From NCBI RefSeq assembly GCF_016735585.2, contig NZ_JAERSE020000003.1:310001-374000 (forward strand): DNA of 64,000 nt. The letters are read 5' to 3'. A program made the translations under genes and the position numbers. Source of the DNA: Chryseobacterium tagetis. GTDB taxonomy: Bacteria; Bacteroidota; Bacteroidia; Flavobacteriales; Weeksellaceae. The first letter of the stretch is position 1; every line of letters starts with the position of its first letter. The notes beneath the pieces are model-generated. The model ran no database searches. It saw only the letters and a list, made by a program, of their open reading frames with translations, and had not been told where the DNA came from. Shown piece after piece: positions 1-7,716 of this stretch.

Positions 1-160
1 CTTCACATCGACTGTGATTAAATGAATATTAGGGTGCATAAAACAATAACCGGGTTATAGAAAACCTTCCTGATATATAAAACTTTACGGCTCAAGGGTT
101 TATTGCTTTTTTGAACTCGAGTAGTCAAAAAAATCCCAACTTTCGTCAGGATTCCATATT

Positions 161-185
161 CAGCTGGCTTCGTAGAAGCCAGCTG
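161..185 (-). terminator. Hairpin downstream of the methyltransferase
   Basis: A perfect 11-bp inverted repeat (CAGCTGGCTTC, 3-base loop, GAAGCCAGCTG) lies 24 bases beyond the stop of the minus-strand methyltransferase. It is well placed for a terminator but lacks a clear T-tract on that strand, so it may only be a stabilising 3' hairpin. The 160 bases before it show no gene I can support. Confidence 0.35.
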
Positions 186-209
186 CTCAACAATATCAAT
201 TTAATGTTA

Positions 210-1034
210 TTATGTCTTTTGCACTGCTATCATCATATGAGGGCTGAAGGACAGGAGGTATTTGTCGTTTTCTGTAATTTCCAGGAGCTCTGCCAAATTT
301 CTACTTTTTCTCTCGTCAAGCATATTGCTGAAATATTCTTTATCCAGCCATGCAATACCTTCGACAGCATATATGTTGAGATAGTGTAGGTCGTGATTCA
401 AAAATTCATCTTCCAGTTGTTTGGGCTTATGATAATAAGCCTCTGCTAAGATCCAGGGAAAATCGACAGGCTGATGGTGCATTCCGGTCGTCAATTCTTC
501 CCTACACATTTCGAAAAATGTTTTCTTGTGAATTAAGCCGTTTAAAAGCCCAGCCAAAGTGGAGGCGGTATAATTAATAGCAAATCCAAGGATGATACCG
601 CCATTTTTAAGAATGCGCTTGGCCTCGGAAATAGCTAAATATCTGTCCTTTTCGCTTTGCAAATGATAAAGCGGACCGTGCAATATGACCAGGTCTGCAT
701 AATTGTTTGGAAACGGTAAGTTCCGGGATTCACCCTGATGGATATGAAATTTCTTTTTCAATTTCTTGTTACGGTCCTGCGCTATTTTGATATGTTTTGC
801 TACAGGCTCTACCAAATGAACTTCATGTCCTTTTTGAGACAACCATTCCGAATATTTGCCGGTACCACCGCCGACATCAATTATTTTTGAAGAATTTTTC
901 TGAAGATATTTGTCAATCAGGTTTTTTATCCTTTCAAATTCGAATATGCCCATACCTTTATTGAGCCTTGTTTCTTCCGATGCTTTATTGTAAAATATTT
1001 CTATGTTTCTGCTGATGAGATGTTTACTATTCAT
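210..1034 (-). CDS. Class I SAM-dependent methyltransferase
   Basis: A 274-residue cytosolic protein of the class I (Rossmann-like) methyltransferase fold; the methyl acceptor cannot be told. Motif I is visible as IIDVGGGTGKYSEWL near residues 51-65, followed by the acidic strand-2 end (VHLVEP) that should bind the ribose of S-adenosylmethionine, then NYADLVILHGPLYHL as the motif IV/post-motif region and AKRILKNGGIILGF as the strand-5 turn. The closest general class is the Methyltransf_11/25 or UbiE-like type. The gene stands alone on the minus strand. The ATG at 1034 is only about five bases from a TAnnTTTG motif, so the mRNA may be nearly leaderless. The family assignment is firm; the substrate is unknown. 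Confidence 0.85.
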   Translation of the reverse strand: MNSKHLISRNIEIFYNKASEETRLNKGMGIFEFERIKNLIDKYLQKNSSKIIDVGGGTGKYSEWLSQKGHEVHLVEPVAKHIKIAQDRNKKLKKKFHIHQGESRNLPFPNNYADLVILHGPLYHLQSEKDRYLAISEAKRILKNGGIILGFAINYTASTLAGLLNGLIHKKTFFEMCREELTTGMHHQPVDFPWILAEAYYHKPKQLEDEFLNHDLHYLNIYAVEGIAWLDKEYFSNMLDERKSRNLAELLEITENDKYLLSFSPHMMIAVQKT

Positions 1035-1360
1035 AAAATCAAATGTATTATAGAGGTAATGGATAATAAGATACTATACAAAAACCTAATGGAGGTGTAT
1101 GTGATCCTTGTGAATGTTATTGAAAAAAATGTTGAATGTGGGTACATGTTTATCTATGTATTAAAACTAGAAGATTTTAATACCTTTTTATCTCTTTTGT
1201 AGAGATGGCCTTACAAAAGGCTCAGATAATATTTGGAATAGTATAACAGAGTACAAATATACAAATACAAATGTACTTGCATATTTTTTCGATCAACATT
1301 TTATGTAATTTAAATTCGAATAAATATTAAGATTATGAGCGTTTTTAGGATGATTTAAGA
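1035..1360. other. Intergenic stretch between divergent genes
   Basis: About 326 AT-rich bases separate the minus-strand methyltransferase from the plus-strand XRE regulator. I see no supported gene. A short plus-strand reading frame at 1020-1202 has no family features and overlaps the methyltransferase start. The only recognisable signals are the -7 motifs at 1040-1047 (minus) and, just beyond the stretch, 1392-1399 (plus). Confidence 0.5.
1040..1047 (-). promoter_or_regulatory. Bacteroidota -7 element before the methyltransferase
   Basis: Read on the minus strand this is TACATTTG, an exact TAnnTTTG match, ending five bases before the ATG at 1034. I find no good -33 TTG at the usual 17-23 base spacing, so support is partial. 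Confidence 0.4.
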
Positions 1361-1391
1361 ATGACCGTTTTCCAAAGATCAATAATTTACA

Positions 1392-1399
1392 TATTTTTG
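1392..1399 (+). promoter_or_regulatory. -7 element that sets the start of the XRE gene
   Basis: TATTTTTG matches TAnnTTTG and ends six bases before the ATG at 1406. Transcription should begin at about that ATG, which argues against the in-frame upstream ATG at 1361 and suggests a leaderless message. Confidence 0.45.
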
Positions 1400-1405
1400 C
1401 GTACC

Positions 1406-1957
1406 ATGACTTCTAAGCTAGCAAACTACAGACGTATAAAAGGACTAAGTCAGCAACAGCTTGCAGATGTTTCTGGCGTGAGTGCAAGAACGATACAACG
1501 CATTGAAAGCGGAAAGGTAGAGGCACATCCAGCAACGTTAAAAATGCTTGCGGACGCTCTAGAAGTAGAAACTGAAGAACTGACGGTAAATGAACAGTTG
1601 CCAGAATCCCCGGAAATTAAGAATGGAGATAAAATAAAACCAGTTTTTCATATACTGGCTCTGATCGGTCTTTTTTTTCCCGTTTTCAACATTATTCTTC
1701 CCGGAATTTTTTGGCTTTTTAAGAAGGACGAATCTCCGGATTATGACCTTGAAGGCAAGTCGACCGTTAACTTTCAGATCACGATGTCGCTTCTTTTTAT
1801 ACCGTCTGTTTTATTGATGATCTTTGTATTTTCAATTGGATTTTCGCTGGTTCTGATCATCTATTTTTATACACTCGTTATGTGCGTGATTAATATTTTC
1901 AGGAGTATCAATAAAAAAAATAGCTTCTATCCTTTGGCCTATCGATTTTTAAAATAA
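1406..1957 (+). CDS. XRE-family regulator with C-terminal membrane domain
   Basis: About 183 residues. The N-terminal 65 residues form a Cro/CI-type helix-turn-helix (YRRIKGLSQQQLADVSG, then SARTIQRIESGK as recognition helix). The C-terminal half is a DUF4870-like membrane part with segments ALIGLFFPVFNIILPGIFWLF and two more after residue 120. A DNA-binding domain tethered to the inner membrane suggests a one-component sensor of an envelope signal. A paralogue with the same architecture lies at 20441-20983. The serine hydrolase at 2061 follows in the same direction about 100 bases on, probably with its own promoter. I chose ATG 1406 over 1361 because the upstream ATG would precede the -7 element and adds a stretch with no domain. 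Confidence 0.8.
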   Translation: MTSKLANYRRIKGLSQQQLADVSGVSARTIQRIESGKVEAHPATLKMLADALEVETEELTVNEQLPESPEIKNGDKIKPVFHILALIGLFFPVFNIILPGIFWLFKKDESPDYDLEGKSTVNFQITMSLLFIPSVLLMIFVFSIGFSLVLIIYFYTLVMCVINIFRSINKKNSFYPLAYRFLK

Positions 1958-2035
1958 ACCTCCAAAATGCTTTCCAGAGCCAAATGACGTTAACATGTCG
2001 TGAAGGTGTCCTGACAAGTTATAACAATTTGCAGC

Positions 2036-2043
2036 TAAATTTG
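2036..2043 (+). promoter_or_regulatory. -7 element before the serine hydrolase
   Basis: TAAATTTG fits TAnnTTTG and lies 17 bases before the ATG at 2061. The region near -33 (CTGACAAG) is only a partial match to TTG. Confidence 0.4.
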
Positions 2044-2060
2044 TCACAAATATTTTCCTT

Positions 2061-3224
2061 ATGAAAAAAATCTTCACACTTGTATTCTTAATTTTGGTGC
2101 TGCCTTTAATTGCTCAAAAAAATATTAAGGTCAGACACCTTGACGGAAAAACAACTGATGTCCAAATTATACAAAAACGTTTGGAACGTTTGGTTGATAG
2201 CGCTAAGATTGCCGGCTTGCAGGTTGCCATCGTTAACCGAAATAAGGTGATCTATTCATCGAGCTTCGGTTACAAGGATATTGAGAACAAAAAGAAACTC
2301 AATGACAGTACAGTGATGTATGCAGCATCACTTACCAAGCCTGTGAGTGCTTATATATTTATGCGTTTGGTAGACAAAGGAATATTCAGCCTTGATCAAC
2401 CTGTCTACAAGTATCTGAAAAAACCGATAGGAGAATATCCGAAATGGAAAGACCTTGCAGAAGATGCAACATCTGTCAATCTGATCACACCCAGAATGCT
2501 ATTAAGCCATAGTGCCGGACTGCCAGTTCTTCGGCAGCTTTATAATAACAAAGTTACCCTTATCGCCAATCCTGGTGAAAAGTTCTATTACTCCAATGAA
2601 GGTATTAATCTTTTGGGATTTATGATAGAGGAATATATGGGAAAGAAACTTGAAGATATTGCAAGGGAAGAAGTTTTCGGGCCTCTTCATATGACGCATA
2701 CTAGCATGGTCTGGGAAAATAAATTTGAAGTCAATTTCTCCAATGCTTATTTTAAAGATGGGAAGAAATACGGTTCGGAAAGAAGAGAAAGTAGCAGAGC
2801 AGCTGGTTCAATGTCTACCACTGCGAATGATTACGCGAATTTTATGATCAACCTGATGAAAAAGAAAGGCCTAGCCAGTAAAAGTTATCTTGAGATGCTT
2901 AAGCCACAGATCATGGTAAAGAGTAAAAGAGGGTTCGGACCGTTGAAGGATAGCATTACTAATGAAAACGATACCATTAATCTTGCCTGGGGATTAGGAG
3001 TGGGGCTGTTCGACTCGCCTTTTGGGAAGGCTTTCTTCCATACAGGCCACGGTGATGCCAATCAGAATTATGCTGTGGCATTTCCTGAAAGTGGAACAGC
3101 TGTTGTTATCCTCAGCAACAGTGAGAATTTTGAAAAGAACAACGCACAGATCTTAAAGCTCTGTAGCGGGGATACTTATTCCCCATTGAGATGGCTTGGA
3201 CATTTGGATACAATTCCAGAGTAG
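2061..3224 (+). CDS. Secreted serine hydrolase, beta-lactamase/DD-peptidase (class C) fold
   Basis: A 387-residue exported protein with signal peptide MKKIFTLVFLILVLPLIAQ. It shows the penicillin-binding-protein/class C beta-lactamase motifs: SxxK as S90-L-T-K93, YxN as Y177-S-N179, and a late histidine motif in FHTGHGD in place of KTG. Family members (Pfam Beta-lactamase, PF00144) act as esterases, DD-peptidases or D-amino-acid peptidases; few are true beta-lactamases, and the substrate is not readable here. It probably sits in the periplasm. Two more members of the superfamily lie at 15330 and 44736 but differ in length and motif detail, so they are not recent duplicates. Confidence 0.85.
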   Translation: MKKIFTLVFLILVLPLIAQKNIKVRHLDGKTTDVQIIQKRLERLVDSAKIAGLQVAIVNRNKVIYSSSFGYKDIENKKKLNDSTVMYAASLTKPVSAYIFMRLVDKGIFSLDQPVYKYLKKPIGEYPKWKDLAEDATSVNLITPRMLLSHSAGLPVLRQLYNNKVTLIANPGEKFYYSNEGINLLGFMIEEYMGKKLEDIAREEVFGPLHMTHTSMVWENKFEVNFSNAYFKDGKKYGSERRESSRAAGSMSTTANDYANFMINLMKKKGLASKSYLEMLKPQIMVKSKRGFGPLKDSITNENDTINLAWGLGVGLFDSPFGKAFFHTGHGDANQNYAVAFPESGTAVVILSNSENFEKNNAQILKLCSGDTYSPLRWLGHLDTIPE

Positions 3225-3373
3225 AAATGATATGTTTTGTACTGATATACTTGCATTTATTAAAGTCAAGTTATGTAAAGATGATGTTCTTGTAAATTGA
3301 GGCATTCGCTCAGGTGATCCTTAAAATTCCATCTGTGTAAAAAAAATATTTTGATAAATTAGAATACATTAAA

Positions 3374-3610
3374 ATGGAACATAATATGCATCTATTGTTT
3401 GAAAAAGGGCATAAGGCGATAGTTGCAGAAAATAATGACTTGATTGCGAATTTTTATGGAATGACATGGCCACATTTAGAAGAGATCAAACAGCTACCCA
3501 ATGGCAGGATTCACCTGCCAACAATTAATGAGCAAGCAAGATTACAGGGTAACATGGAGGACACAGATCTATGGAAATTCGTAAAAGCACCAAAAGACAG
3601 AAATCTTTAA
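3374..3610 (+). CDS. Small hypothetical protein (78 aa)
   Basis: I do not recognise this protein. It is a soluble-looking 78-residue product beginning MEHNMHLLFEKGHKAIVAEN, without signal peptide or membrane segment. Composition is normal for a coding sequence (tryptophans, prolines and charged residues spread evenly), unlike the low-complexity frames of nearby AT-rich DNA. It lies 149 bases after the serine hydrolase on the same strand, at the edge of a decayed region, so it could be an intact small gene or a truncated piece of a larger one. Confidence 0.45.
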   Translation: MEHNMHLLFEKGHKAIVAENNDLIANFYGMTWPHLEEIKQLPNGRIHLPTINEQARLQGNMEDTDLWKFVKAPKDRNL

Positions 3611-3874
3611 AAATGGACTCGGTCTCTTGAGCTAACCAAAGTTTCAATTTAAGGAAGTAATTCATATTCAATAGTTACAGGATTAATGAAGGGAAGTGGG
3701 GTGTTTTATTTGAAAATTTTGTTCATTTCAATTCGTCATGTTGTTACAGAATAATTTCGAGAAGGCTTCATTTTGTAAATTTGAAAATGCTAAATTATAA
3801 TGATGAGTATAAAGAATAAATTCTGGTAATTATTTGAGTAAGTTATTTGCTGTTAGTAGAAACGATTAAATACG

Positions 3875-4053
3875 ATGGAGTACAAAAAAATAAGCGAAAT
3901 AAAGAGTTAGAGCCTTTTATTCATTTCTATTGGGAATTTTAAAAGGTGCTGACTTTAGGCAACAATGGGAACGGGTATTTACCGATGGCTGTGCCGGGAT
4001 ATTTTAATAGTGAAACTATTGAGATCTCCTTGTCCTTGTATAAAGAGGTGTAA
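3875..4053 (+). pseudogene. Relic of an AraC-family regulator (N-terminal part)
   Basis: Reading across frames gives MEYKKISEIK, then KELEPFIHFYWEF, then QQWERVFTDGCAG, then NSETIEISLSLYKEV. The order and spacing of LEPFIHFYWEF and QWERVFTDGCAGI match the N-terminal DUF6597 sensor domain common in Bacteroidota AraC regulators. At least two frameshifts (about 3903 and 3942) and in-frame stops break it, and no C-terminal HTH follows. It is a dead fragment; recognition is by family knowledge and by eye. Confidence 0.6.
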
Positions 4054-4117
4054 ATATATTGTACATAATATATTTTTCATTTTCCAGATATTAAAAAATT
4101 AAAGTGAATCAGAAAGT

Positions 4118-4156
4118 ACAAAGTAAAGCACCATTTTTAAAGGCGCTTTACTTTGT
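4118..4156 (+). terminator. Long AAAGTAAAGC hairpin, left copy
   Basis: Arms ACAAAGTAAAGCACC (4118-4132) and GGCGCTTTACTTTGT (4142-4156) pair at 14 of 15 positions around a 9-base loop. A hairpin with the same AAAGTAAAG/CTTTACTTT core occurs at 11991-12024, and both are followed shortly by TTTTTATTCT. It may be a terminator or a structural end of an inserted element. Confidence 0.45.
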
Positions 4157-4178
4157 GAGAAAAATAAGGTTTTTATTC

Positions 4179-4240
4179 TTGTCCCCCAAAAGAAATTATA
4201 GCCCTTAAATAGGCTATGTCAATTTTTTGTATCGGAAAAT
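4179..4240 (+). repeat. 62-base direct repeat, copy 1
   Basis: This block aligns without gaps to 15233-15294 with about five differences in 62 bases. The core includes TGTCAATTTTTTGTATCGGA, identical in both. It contains an imperfect palindrome around CCC/TAGG. The other copy lies just before the serine hydrolase at 15330, so this one may be a duplicated promoter region or a recombination scar. Both copies are in the same orientation and enclose about 11 kb of accessory DNA. Confidence 0.7.
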
Positions 4241-4413
4241 AATTACCAAAATTCTTTTAAGATCAGATAATAAGAACTTTTTTATTTTTGATAGACGAGA
4301 TAAGTTAATAAAAAGTTTATTACTGCTATTACATTTCCTATATTTGCTTATAGAAACTAATGTCTAATTAGTTCTAGTTTGTTAAGATTTTGTATGTTTT
4401 AAACAATATAAGG

Positions 4414-4433
4414 AGTTGTGGCAAAATCGTGGC
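4414..4433 (+). repeat. 20-base inverted-repeat partner (left)
   Basis: AGTTGTGGCAAAATCGTGGC matches the reverse complement of 12296-12315 at 19 of 20 positions. Internally it contains two GTGGC units spaced like recombinase arm sites. Similar TTGCCAC motifs are, from memory, seen near tyrosine-recombinase elements of Bacteroidota. No integrase gene remains nearby. Confidence 0.6.
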
Positions 4434-4478
4434 TAGATAATAAAGCTTTATTAATAGTGTTTAATTGCACTAGGTGAT

Positions 4479-4494
4479 AATCCCTCACTCTCCG
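4479..4494 (+). other. tRNA-Ser-like 3' end (attachment-site relic)
   Basis: AATCCCTCACTCTCCG reads as the end of the T-loop (AAT), the 3' T-stem strand (CCCTC), the 3' acceptor strand (ACTCTCC) and the discriminator G typical of serine tRNAs. The rest of a tRNA (anticodon arm, 5' acceptor GGAGAGT) is not upstream. A strong terminator follows within four bases, as after a real tRNA gene. This is best read as a tRNA-gene 3' end left by integration or excision of an element. Confidence 0.5.
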
Positions 4495-4497
4495 CTT

Positions 4498-4532
4498 AAG
4501 GAGGCGTTAATTTTTTAACGTCTCCTTTTTTT
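4498..4532 (+). terminator. Intrinsic terminator after the tRNA-like end
   Basis: Stem GGAGGCGTTAA (4500-4510) pairs with TTAACGTCTCC (4515-4525, one G-U) around a TTTT loop and is followed by a run of seven or more T. It is a textbook Rho-independent terminator with no gene left in front of it except the tRNA-like end. Confidence 0.7.
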
Positions 4533-4672
4533 ATGTTGTATATGTAATGATATTTAGTTGGTTACATTTATTTAGTATAATGTAAAAGTGTGTTCGATTT
4601 TTTTTAAATGTTTTTTAAATGGGAAAATATTTGTCTTTAGAATTTTTGCATTATCCATTATTTAGTGTTTAA

Positions 4673-4789
4673 TATTCCTTTAACCAATCAATCTCACAAT
4701 TCAAGATTGAAGACGATAAAGACAAGAAGGATCAAATTACAGACTACAGCTTTAAATATGTTGATCAGTATATTTTTGAAGGACAATAG
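4673..4789 (+). pseudogene. 3' fragment of an unidentified gene
   Basis: An open frame without a start codon reads NQSISQFKIEDDKDKKDQI, then TDYSFKYVDQYIFEGQ and a stop at 4787-4789. The charged, coherent composition suggests the C-terminal end of a former protein. I cannot assign a family. No matching 5' part is visible upstream. Confidence 0.3.
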
Positions 4790-4923
4790 ATGGCTGATTA
4801 AAGATCGTACGCATACTTTATCATAGTTGAGAAAGGATATTAGGATCGTAAACAATTTCATTAGTAAATTAAATAGAGACTGTCTTACCAGGAAAAATAG
4901 CCTCTATTTAACATTGTTTTTAT

Positions 4924-5904
4924 TTAGGAGAATAATGATTTCTTTAATGCTAGAGCAGCAAGTTCCGAAGAAAATTTAACCGCTTCTATACTATCCAAAG
5001 GATTTAATAAACCATAGTCGTGGATAAAACCATTGAAAGTCTGGATGGTGGTTGGTACTCCAGCTTCATCTAATTTTCTTGCATAAGCTAAACCTTCATC
5101 AAAAAGTATATCATTTTCTGCTAATTGAACTAGGGCAGGAGGTAGACCTTTTAGCTGCTCAATGGATGCGTTGAAAGGGGTAGCATAATATTCTTTACGT
5201 TTTGCAATATCTGGTAAGTAATTGTCCCACATCCATTTCATTAATGGAGCTGTAAGAAATCTTTCTTCGGCATATTTCTGCCATGATTCACGGGAAAAAT
5301 CAGCATCAGTTACCGGCCATAATAACAGTTGGAATTTTATTTCTGGTCCGCCTTTATCTTTTGCCATCAAACAAAGTACAGCAGTCATATTTCCGCCAAC
5401 GCTGTTTCCCGCAGCGGCCATGTTTTTGCCGTCTACACCAATCTCAGCGCCATTTTCTGAAACCCATTTTGTTGCAGCATAAATCTGATTGATTGCGACC
5501 GGATACTGCGCTTCTGGAGAAGGAATATAATCAGTAAATACAGCCGCAGCACCACTATTCACGACAAGGTCTCTCACCAATCTTCTGTGTGTAGGGTAGT
5601 CTCCCAAAATCCAGCCACCTCCATGAGTGAACATAAATACAGGAAGATTTTCGGAAGCAGCATTAGCTGGCTTTACGATATGGATGTTTACTGTAATGCC
5701 ATCCTGAGTGATTTCTCTTTCGGTTTCGATTATACCTGAATAATCCACTTCTACAGATTTTTGGGCATCAACCAATACTTGTCTAGCTTCTTGAGGAGTC
5801 AATGTTTCCAAAGGTTTACCGCCACTGTTATTCAAAGCCTTCAAAAATTCTCTGATGCCAGAGAGGATTTGTGGATCATTCTCTGCTTTAATGTTCTGTG
5901 CCAT
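4924..5904 (-). CDS. Alpha/beta hydrolase, hormone-sensitive-lipase type
   Basis: A 326-residue cytosolic esterase/lipase of the alpha/beta-hydrolase fold-3 (HSL) family. The oxyanion-hole motif is HGGGW (H94-W98), the nucleophile elbow GNSVG has S168, and the rest of the triad is D265 (LAENDILFDE) and H295 (GFIHDYG). The family hydrolyses short acyl esters; the real substrate is unknown. It is the last gene of the minus-strand cluster, 61 bases after the DJ-1/PfpI gene, and probably co-transcribed with it from the conserved promoter at 6681-6747. Nothing is missing compared with the family. Confidence 0.9.
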   Translation of the reverse strand: MAQNIKAENDPQILSGIREFLKALNNSGGKPLETLTPQEARQVLVDAQKSVEVDYSGIIETEREITQDGITVNIHIVKPANAASENLPVFMFTHGGGWILGDYPTHRRLVRDLVVNSGAAAVFTDYIPSPEAQYPVAINQIYAATKWVSENGAEIGVDGKNMAAAGNSVGGNMTAVLCLMAKDKGGPEIKFQLLLWPVTDADFSRESWQKYAEERFLTAPLMKWMWDNYLPDIAKRKEYYATPFNASIEQLKGLPPALVQLAENDILFDEGLAYARKLDEAGVPTTIQTFNGFIHDYGLLNPLDSIEAVKFSSELAALALKKSLFS

Positions 5905-5965
5905 AATTTTAATTTTTTTATGATTAATGAATTGTAAGCAATAACTTCACTTGAAGCCACTTTTC

Positions 5966-6661
5966 TTATTTTTTTTCAAGCTCACGGATAACCACTTTTG
6001 CCATTTCTTTGGAGCTGAATGGATTTTGTCCAGTAATTAGATTTTTGTCCACAACAACATTGGATGTCATCGGAATAAAAGCTTTTTTTAGATTCGCTCC
6101 TCTTTCTTTGATCGCTGCCTCAAGATTGAAGGGTACCTCTCTTTTTCTTCGGGCAAGACTTTCTTCAAACCAGTCAAAACCGGTCATGGATTTTCCAGTA
6201 ATAAGATATTCGCCATTAGAGAGCTTAACATTTAACAGACCTCCCACACCATGACAGATTGCCGCAACTTTTTTCCCATTTTCGAATTGATGTTTAACAA
6301 TGGATTGCAAGGTGGAATCGTCCGGAAAATCATACATTGTGCCATGGCCACCTGCTAAATAGACAAGATCATAGTCCTGTTGAGCGACATCAGTTAATAG
6401 TTCACTATTGGCAAGCAAATCCCGGAAGCTATTTTCATTCCAATACTTTTCTGAGATTTTATCGAGGGTGAAATGTTTGAGACTTTCCGGGTCTACCGGA
6501 ATATTACCTCCCCGAGGACTTGCAATTGTAATTTCATAGCCTTTCTCTTTGGCGGCATCATAGATATGGGTAAGCTCGCTGAGCCATAAACCTGTCTGGT
6601 GATTACCACTTGCATACATTCCTATGTTGGTTACAATGATTAGTATTTTTAACATGCTCAT
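5966..6661 (-). CDS. DJ-1/PfpI (Hsp31-like) glutamine-amidotransferase-fold protein
   Basis: A 231-residue protein of the type 1 glutamine amidotransferase/DJ-1 superfamily. The nucleophile elbow AAICHGVGG carries C136-H137 and a likely third residue E29 lies in GLWLSEL; LAGGHGTMYDFPDD (about 102-115) is the oxyanion region. This arrangement resembles Hsp31/glyoxalase III-like proteins, which detoxify methylglyoxal or act as chaperones. That would suit a cluster rich in aldehyde- and carbonyl-handling enzymes, but this is inference. It starts a two-gene unit with the downstream hydrolase and has its own copy of the cluster promoter. Confidence 0.85.
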   Translation of the reverse strand: MSMLKILIIVTNIGMYASGNHQTGLWLSELTHIYDAAKEKGYEITIASPRGGNIPVDPESLKHFTLDKISEKYWNENSFRDLLANSELLTDVAQQDYDLVYLAGGHGTMYDFPDDSTLQSIVKHQFENGKKVAAICHGVGGLLNVKLSNGEYLITGKSMTGFDWFEESLARRKREVPFNLEAAIKERGANLKKAFIPMTSNVVVDKNLITGQNPFSSKEMAKVVIRELEKK

Positions 6662-6680
6662 AGTATTTGTTTTAGTATAA

Positions 6681-6747
6681 CAAAGTTCAAAAGAAACCGT
6701 TTAATAACAGTAACTGAATTAAGGGAAGTTGTAACCGAATCTCTGAA
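6681..6747 (-). promoter_or_regulatory. Conserved activator/promoter block, copy A (before DJ-1 gene)
   Basis: Two conserved parts lie 36 bases apart (start to start): CAAAGTTC at 6681-6688, which on the minus strand gives the -7-like GAACTTTG, and a 31-base block at 6717-6747 containing AAGTTGTAAC and AATCTCTGAA. The block is 28/31 identical to 11197-11227 and the spacing to the -7 element is exactly the same there. The -33 region has TTA rather than TTG, as expected for an activator-dependent promoter. The AraC protein encoded just upstream is the obvious candidate to bind it. Confidence 0.65.
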
Positions 6748-6769
6748 TGATGTTTGGTCTATTCCGAAA

Positions 6770-7705
6770 TTAGTTAAAAGATGCTCTGAATTCTAGTGGA
6801 GAAACAGAGGTTCGACTTTTAAACAAGCGATGAAATGACTGTGGATGTTCAAAACCTAAATGATACGCAATCTCGGAAACTGACAGTTCTGTTGTGGACA
6901 ACATTTCTTTAGCTTTTTCAATCAACCTGTTCTGGATATGCTGCTGCGTGGTCTGACCTGTCTGTACCCGAAGCATATCGCTTAAATAATTAGCACTTAG
7001 ATTCAATTCATTTGCTATAAAATGAACAGTAGGGATTCCGCTGACGATTAATTTATCATTTTTGAAATAGCCATCCAATAGCGATTCAAGTTTTGAAAGC
7101 AGGTCATTATTTGCTTTTTTTCTGGTCAGAAACTGACGGTTATAATAGCGGTCACAATATTTCAATAAGAGATCAAGGTTGGATACCAACAGATCCTGTG
7201 TGAAAGAGTCCATATTGGCATCTATTTCAAGTTCGAGATTCCCTATGATATCCATTACGGATTTCTCCTCTTTTTCTGAAAGGTGTAATGCTTCATTTGC
7301 TACATAAGAGAAGTATCCATAATTCTTAATAGTTGAGGCTAACGGATATCCCTGAAAAAAATCAGGATGTACCACCATGACAAACCCCTTTACACCGTTC
7401 AAAAGCACATCTTCAAACTGCAAGACCTGATGAGGGGCAATAAAGTACATAATCCCCTCATCGAAATCGTAGTATTGTTGACCATACCTACATTTTCCCC
7501 CTGCGCAGTCTTTCTTCAGAGCAATCACATAGAAATCTGTTGTTATTGCGCTTAGAATAGTCTCCGGTTCCAGTTTGACATCATCAAAGCTGAATACGCT
7601 GATTAATGGATTCGAGGGCTTTTTAAGCCCCAAAAACTTATGCAGCGAACTGATTGATGAAACTTTCTCCGGTGTTTTCATATGCTGATTTTCAGATTTT
7701 TCCAT
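6770..7705 (-). CDS. AraC-family transcriptional regulator of the cluster
   Basis: A 311-residue one-component regulator. Residues 1-190 form an effector-sensing region with no signal peptide; the C-terminal 100 residues hold the two-helix-turn-helix AraC domain (LSANYLSDMLRVQTGQ, then ELSVSEIAYHLGFEHPQSFH and the signature SFHRLFKSRTSVSPLEFR). It lies inside the cluster it probably controls, 11 bases after the NAD-dependent epimerase-like gene and 108 bases before the DJ-1 gene. Two matching operator/promoter blocks (6681-6747 and 11161-11227) suggest it activates both transcription units, and thereby its own gene through the upstream one. The effector is unknown. Confidence 0.9.
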   Translation of the reverse strand: MEKSENQHMKTPEKVSSISSLHKFLGLKKPSNPLISVFSFDDVKLEPETILSAITTDFYVIALKKDCAGGKCRYGQQYYDFDEGIMYFIAPHQVLQFEDVLLNGVKGFVMVVHPDFFQGYPLASTIKNYGYFSYVANEALHLSEKEEKSVMDIIGNLELEIDANMDSFTQDLLVSNLDLLLKYCDRYYNRQFLTRKKANNDLLSKLESLLDGYFKNDKLIVSGIPTVHFIANELNLSANYLSDMLRVQTGQTTQQHIQNRLIEKAKEMLSTTELSVSEIAYHLGFEHPQSFHRLFKSRTSVSPLEFRASFN

Positions 7706-7716
7706 GACTAATTTAC

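Larger units (their letters stand above)
3611..4923. other. Decayed accessory stretch with repeats and gene relics
   Basis: About 1.3 kb without an intact gene. It holds an AraC-type relic (3875-4053), a long hairpin (4118-4156), one copy of a 62-base repeat (4179-4240), a 20-base element inversely repeated at 12296 (4414-4433), a tRNA-Ser-like 3' end with terminator (4479-4532) and a gene 3' fragment (4673-4789). An orphan -7 motif TAAATTTG at 3776-3783 has no gene after it. I see nothing else. Confidence 0.6.

Noticed and set aside
111..389. Plus-strand open frame of 92 codons
   Set aside because: It overlaps the 3' end of the minus-strand methyltransferase antisense, has no family features and no promoter.
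1020..1202. Plus-strand open frame of 60 codons in the divergent gap
   Set aside because: Low-information, Ile/Leu/Val-rich composition, overlaps the methyltransferase start, no recognisable motif.
4479..4494. A complete tRNA-Ser gene
   Set aside because: Only the last 16 bases fit; no anticodon arm or 5' acceptor strand lies upstream.
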